In this document: one piece after another, positions 61,124-64,000 of the stretch
Position numbering within the stretch: position 1 is the stretch's first letter
How the letters are laid out: each line of letters starts with the position of its first letter
From: Adiantum capillus-veneris
Taxonomy: Eukaryota > Streptophyta > Polypodiopsida > Polypodiales > Pteridaceae
Assembly: GCA_014529385.2 (NCBI GenBank)
Contig: CM043971.1
Location: 32,755,209 to 32,819,208, forward strand
Direction of reading: 5' to 3'
DNA: 64,000 nucleotides
Position numbers and translations under genes: made by a program
Notes under the pieces: generated by a model
The model's database searches: none
What the model was told of the DNA's origin: nothing
The model's input: the letters and a program-made list of their open reading frames with translations, nothing else

Positions 61124-62758
61124 AAAGAAATACCGAAGGGCCACCAGTCTTTGAGGCCAACACGTTTGGGCTCGAAACTCCACTAGGTCGTGTCTTCTCT
61201 CTCAGGTTTTGAAGTGTTGAAGTATTGTAGAGTGTGAAATTTGCAGTTATCCTTGTGTTCCGTCCGGTCACTCGCCGGAGGTGATTACAGTGGTATCAAA
61301 GCATAGCTTGCTTCCTTGCCCTCTGAAAATCGAAGCACCATCCTAACAACATGGATGGAGATTCTATAGAAACTTCTTTTCTTTTCCTTTTTCAGGAGAG
61401 AAACCGATCCTACACAAACCTACGAATGGAAGTAGTGGAATGAAGAAGAAACGAGAAGAGAACGAGGAGAAGAAGAGACAAGAGTTCGTTTTTGCCCTAA
61501 AAAGCACAAAAAAACATGCATTTAACGCTTTTTTGTGTTGCGGAGACCTTTAAAAATCTCTTCGACGGTTGAGAATTTGGATATGCACAAAAGGCAAAGT
61601 TGATCCTCTCGACAAGCTCTACCCATTGATTTGAACAAATAATGATTCCAACAACTTTGAAAAATTAGGGTTTTCAGTAAATAATTAGAGTTCCTGCAAA
61701 AAAATTCAACATGTGTGAAAATAATGTTTTTGGAAGATCTTGTTATTTGTGTACAAATAACAGGTAATAGGAGCGAGGAACACGCATCTGCAAGCATTTG
61801 GAAGCATGGAGCTAGCTGCTAGACATCCACTCTTTTGCAACAAGATGAACCTTTTCCTTGAAATTTGGCATGTTTTGCACATAAAATCGAGGATAACATG
61901 GTGAGGAATTTGCATACGAAAGCAATTGGGAGCGAAGGCAACTCAGAAATGAATCCGATAAGCTTTCGATTCACGATAAGAATCATGAATTTTGTTTTGA
62001 AATTTGAATGAATGATGATGATGCATGAGGAATGTTGAACAATGAAATGAGATTCTAGTGCATTAAGATTCCCATATGAATGAGATGACTGGATATTGTG
62101 GTTACTGGTAAGGACATCAAAAGTTCGGAGGGACAAGACTTTTATCTGGATGAGATGACTAGACTGAATGATTGAAACATTCTTCAGTGTGAACTAAGTG
62201 TGTGATTTGTGAATTGAACATGTGTGATTTGTGAATTGAACATGTGTGATTTGTGAATTGCATGTTCAATGACTGTACGTTGTTGTGGACTCTAGTACAT
62301 GGGTATTTAGAGTCGGTGTCTATTGAAGAAAGTTTCTGTCCTACAGCTGTTTTACAACTGTAATCAAGGACGATTACTCTCCTTTAACAGAGGGGTACGT
62401 GACAAGTCAATGACACGGCCCAGAGTGGTACCGAGAATGCGTTTCACGCTGCTACTGACATGTAGCACTTCTGAACGGATATTTTCGAGAATTGCACTAG
62501 CATAACACATGGCACTGTTGTGCGGATATTTCCGCGAATTGCGATGACATAACACGTGGCAGCTATACACATTTCCACGAATCGCGCTGGTTCTTTATGG
62601 ACAATTTTAGCGCTAGCTTTTTAAAGAAGACCCTTTTAGGATTAAAATGCTTTTAAATCAAGTGCTTTTGGGGGGCTCTACTTTTAGCATCCCTTGTACT
62701 CTTTATAAGTGCCCACTGCCCACAAGCCACTCTTTGGCATCTAGATGTAGGGTCTCAA
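61124..62758 (+). mobile_element. Non-autonomous LTR element, plus strand
   Basis: Truncated 5' LTR (61,124-61,289, from the shared motif to ...GTGATTACA), primer site TGGTATCAAAGC (61,291-61,302), about 1.1 kb internal DNA without gag or pol, polypurine tract (TTTAACAGAGGGGTACG, 62,383-62,399), and 3' LTR from 62,400 (TGACAAGTCAATGAC) which is interrupted at 62,758 by the next element. It lies in the intron upstream of exon A. Confidence 0.75.
62195..62262. repeat. 22-bp tandem repeat, three copies
   Basis: ATGTGTGATTTGTGAATTGA plus AC, repeated head to tail; within the internal region of the plus-strand element. Confidence 0.9.
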
Positions 62759-63326
62759 TGTCACAAACCGGTGACGTGGCAATAGAACCCCGGACACATT
62801 GCAGGTTACACGTGGCAGCAGACCTGGACAGTGACACGTGGCAGGCCTGCACGGACGCTCCACAAAACCCGGTGACTGCCTGTACGAAATCGTGTTTTTT
62901 TGCGGAGATGCTGATGTGGCACTGCAGTACGAAAAATCTGCTTTTACGCTGGCTGATTTTACGCTAGCAGATTTAGCAAGGCTTTTGGGAACTATTGCTT
63001 TATTTTAAAAAGCTTTTAAGCTTTTGATTTTGGGGCTCTGCTTTTGAGCATCCCTTGTAACTAATAAATAAGTGGTTAGGCCCTCGCTTCTCAGAGCATT
63101 TTGGACGCAGAGTCTGAGAGTGAGCACCTACCCACTCTCTTGTACTTTGAACACAGATTAATACAAAAAGAAATACCGAAAAGGGCACCAATCTTTGGGG
63201 CCAATATCTCTAGCCACAGAACTACACCGGGCCGTGTTGACTCAAGTGTGAATTGTGAACCGTTTTGAAGTGAATCTTTGCTGTGTCGCGGTAGAATCTT
63301 GACTTGGAGTGTCCAAGTTTGTTACA
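62759..63326 (+). repeat. 5' LTR of the right-edge chromovirus
   Basis: 568 bp, TGTCACAAACCGG...GTTTGTTACA. It contains the shared motif (63,170-63,205) and TGACTTGGAGTGTCCAAGTT near its end, as in family 2. Confidence 0.9.
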
Positions 63327-63327
63327 G

Positions 63328-63339
63328 TGGTATCACAGC
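63328..63339 (+). other. Primer binding site (tRNA-iMet, one change)
   Basis: TGGTATCACAGC, one base after the LTR end; the ninth base differs from TGGTATCAGAGC. Confidence 0.85.
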
Positions 63340-63390
63340 ACGGCCAATTTCTCTTCTACCGGGAAATCCGATCCTTTTCTCACGACACTT

Positions 63391-64000
63391 ATGGATTCCA
63401 ACAGAGAACAATCGACTTCTTCTGCATCTGGGGATACGGGAAGAGATCGTGAAGAAGATTCGCATGAAGAGTACGGCCCACCTCGGCCTACTCAAGCAGA
63501 GATTGAAGAGATGGTACGTCGACAAGTGGTTGACGACGCGACAAAGATGATGATTAACATTGTGAAGGATCCGAAATTTGCAAAATTTTTGGCTCAGCAA
63601 TCCTTCGAAGAAGTGCACACCCAGTGGCATAAGGCCACAGAGCCACCTCTCAAACCCGCACTCGAGAAACCTCCTGCTCCAAGGATGTTTACAGAGCAAG
63701 AATTGGAAGAGGTGGTTGATGCACGGATCAGTCAGCCTTTGGACGCAAACAACACAGCCAAAAAGCACGACAAAAAGCAGAAGAAAGGAACCGACTTCCC
63801 AAGTTATTTGGGTCGTCAATCTACCTTTGCATCGGCAAGAAAGCAGAAGAAGCATATGCGATTTGTCTTCTTCTTCTTCTAACAGTTCTTCTAGCTCTTC
63901 TGACTCGAGCAAAGAAGACAGGAAAGGGAAAAAGCGAAGCAAAAAGCAAAGCTTCAGAATGGGCAAGAAAAAGGCAAAGAAGCCTAAGTTTCGCCCAGAT
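63391..64000 (+). pseudogene. Family-2 type gag, N-terminal half
   Basis: Start ATG 63,391 (MDSNREQSTSSASGDTGRDR). It continues EEYGPPRPTQAEIEEMVRRQ, SFEEVHTQWHKATEPPLKPA and MFTEQELEEVVDARISQPLD, clearly the homologue of the gag at 45.6 kb. A one-base shift just before a TCT-repeat (63,860-63,880) turns a Ser-rich stretch into Phe codons and a stop at 63,880. The correct frame goes on as SSSDSSKEDRKGKKRSKKQS to the edge. The capsid core and pol lie beyond the window. The least decayed family-2 copy here by reading length. Confidence 0.85.

Larger units (their letters stand above)
62759..64000 (+). mobile_element. Family-2 type chromovirus, 5' end; runs off window
   Basis: 5' LTR 62,759-63,326, primer site, then gag to the window end. 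Inserted into the 3' LTR of the preceding element; CTCAA precedes it, but the other flank lies outside. Confidence 0.85.

Noticed and set aside
1-64000. CRISPR arrays, bacterial operons, phage genes or tRNA genes
   Set aside because: No evenly spaced repeats with unique spacers, no operon-like spacing, and no cloverleaf recognised; all evidence is plant nuclear. The tRNA-like matches are retroelement primer sites.

Overview
The window is nuclear DNA from a land plant. It carries plant-type Ty1/copia and Ty3/gypsy (chromovirus) retrotransposons, a Helitron end, a LINE and one plant-type split gene with normal GT-AG introns. Introns tens of kilobases long and packed with nested LTR elements suggest a very large genome, such as a fern or a gymnosperm. 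That placement is inference; nothing here names the species.

The one host gene I can support runs on the minus strand. Sixteen exons between 60,963 and 16,108 join without any frame break into the C-terminal 604 codons plus stop of a coiled-coil-rich protein that I cannot name. Exons H and I are separated by one intron of about 37.4 kb (20,501-57,899). The 5' part of the gene lies beyond the right edge, and the intron upstream of exon A holds further LTR elements (61,124-64,000).

Layout. 1-748: 3' end of a Helitron (dead helicase C-terminus, hairpin, CTAG end). 749-3,650: remains of a plus-strand gypsy element with a tRNA-Asp-type primer site. 3,655-6,685: decayed Ty1/copia element with its 3' LTR. 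6,686-11,992: minus-strand Tat/Athila-like gypsy element (5' LTR, primer site, an extra upstream ORF, gag, zinc knuckles) lacking pol. 11,993-16,107: sequence downstream of the host gene, with a long poly-G tract and a two-copy tandem repeat. 16,108-20,500: exons P to I. 20,501-57,899: the giant intron. 57,900-60,963: exons H to A. 61,124-64,000: two plus-strand LTR elements.

The giant intron is a Russian doll. A minus-strand LINE (C-terminus at 20.66-21.86 kb, reverse transcriptase at 54.9-56.06 kb) appears to be split by a plus-strand chromovirus, here called family 1 (21,858 to about 52,853). Family 1 is in turn split in its 5' LTR by a complete non-autonomous LTR element with a perfect target duplication (22,516-25,643). 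It is split in gag by a second member of that family (27,656-30,320) and a whole stack behind it, in protease by a family-2 LTR, and in reverse transcriptase by a 1.57-kb solo LTR. The stack holds a third LTR family (30,321-40,016) whose own LTR is split by an almost complete copia element (31,363-37,353), and a family-2 chromovirus (40,017-45,990). A segment of about 1 kb (about 45,993-46,995) is inverted; reversing it restores the family-1 protease reading and a TATCC target duplication.

No autonomous element here is intact: all have stops, frameshifts or truncations. Strong points are LTR ends, primer sites, target duplications and exon phases. Weak points are the ages of insertions, the limits of decayed pieces, and the family-3 ORFs, for which I know no relatives.
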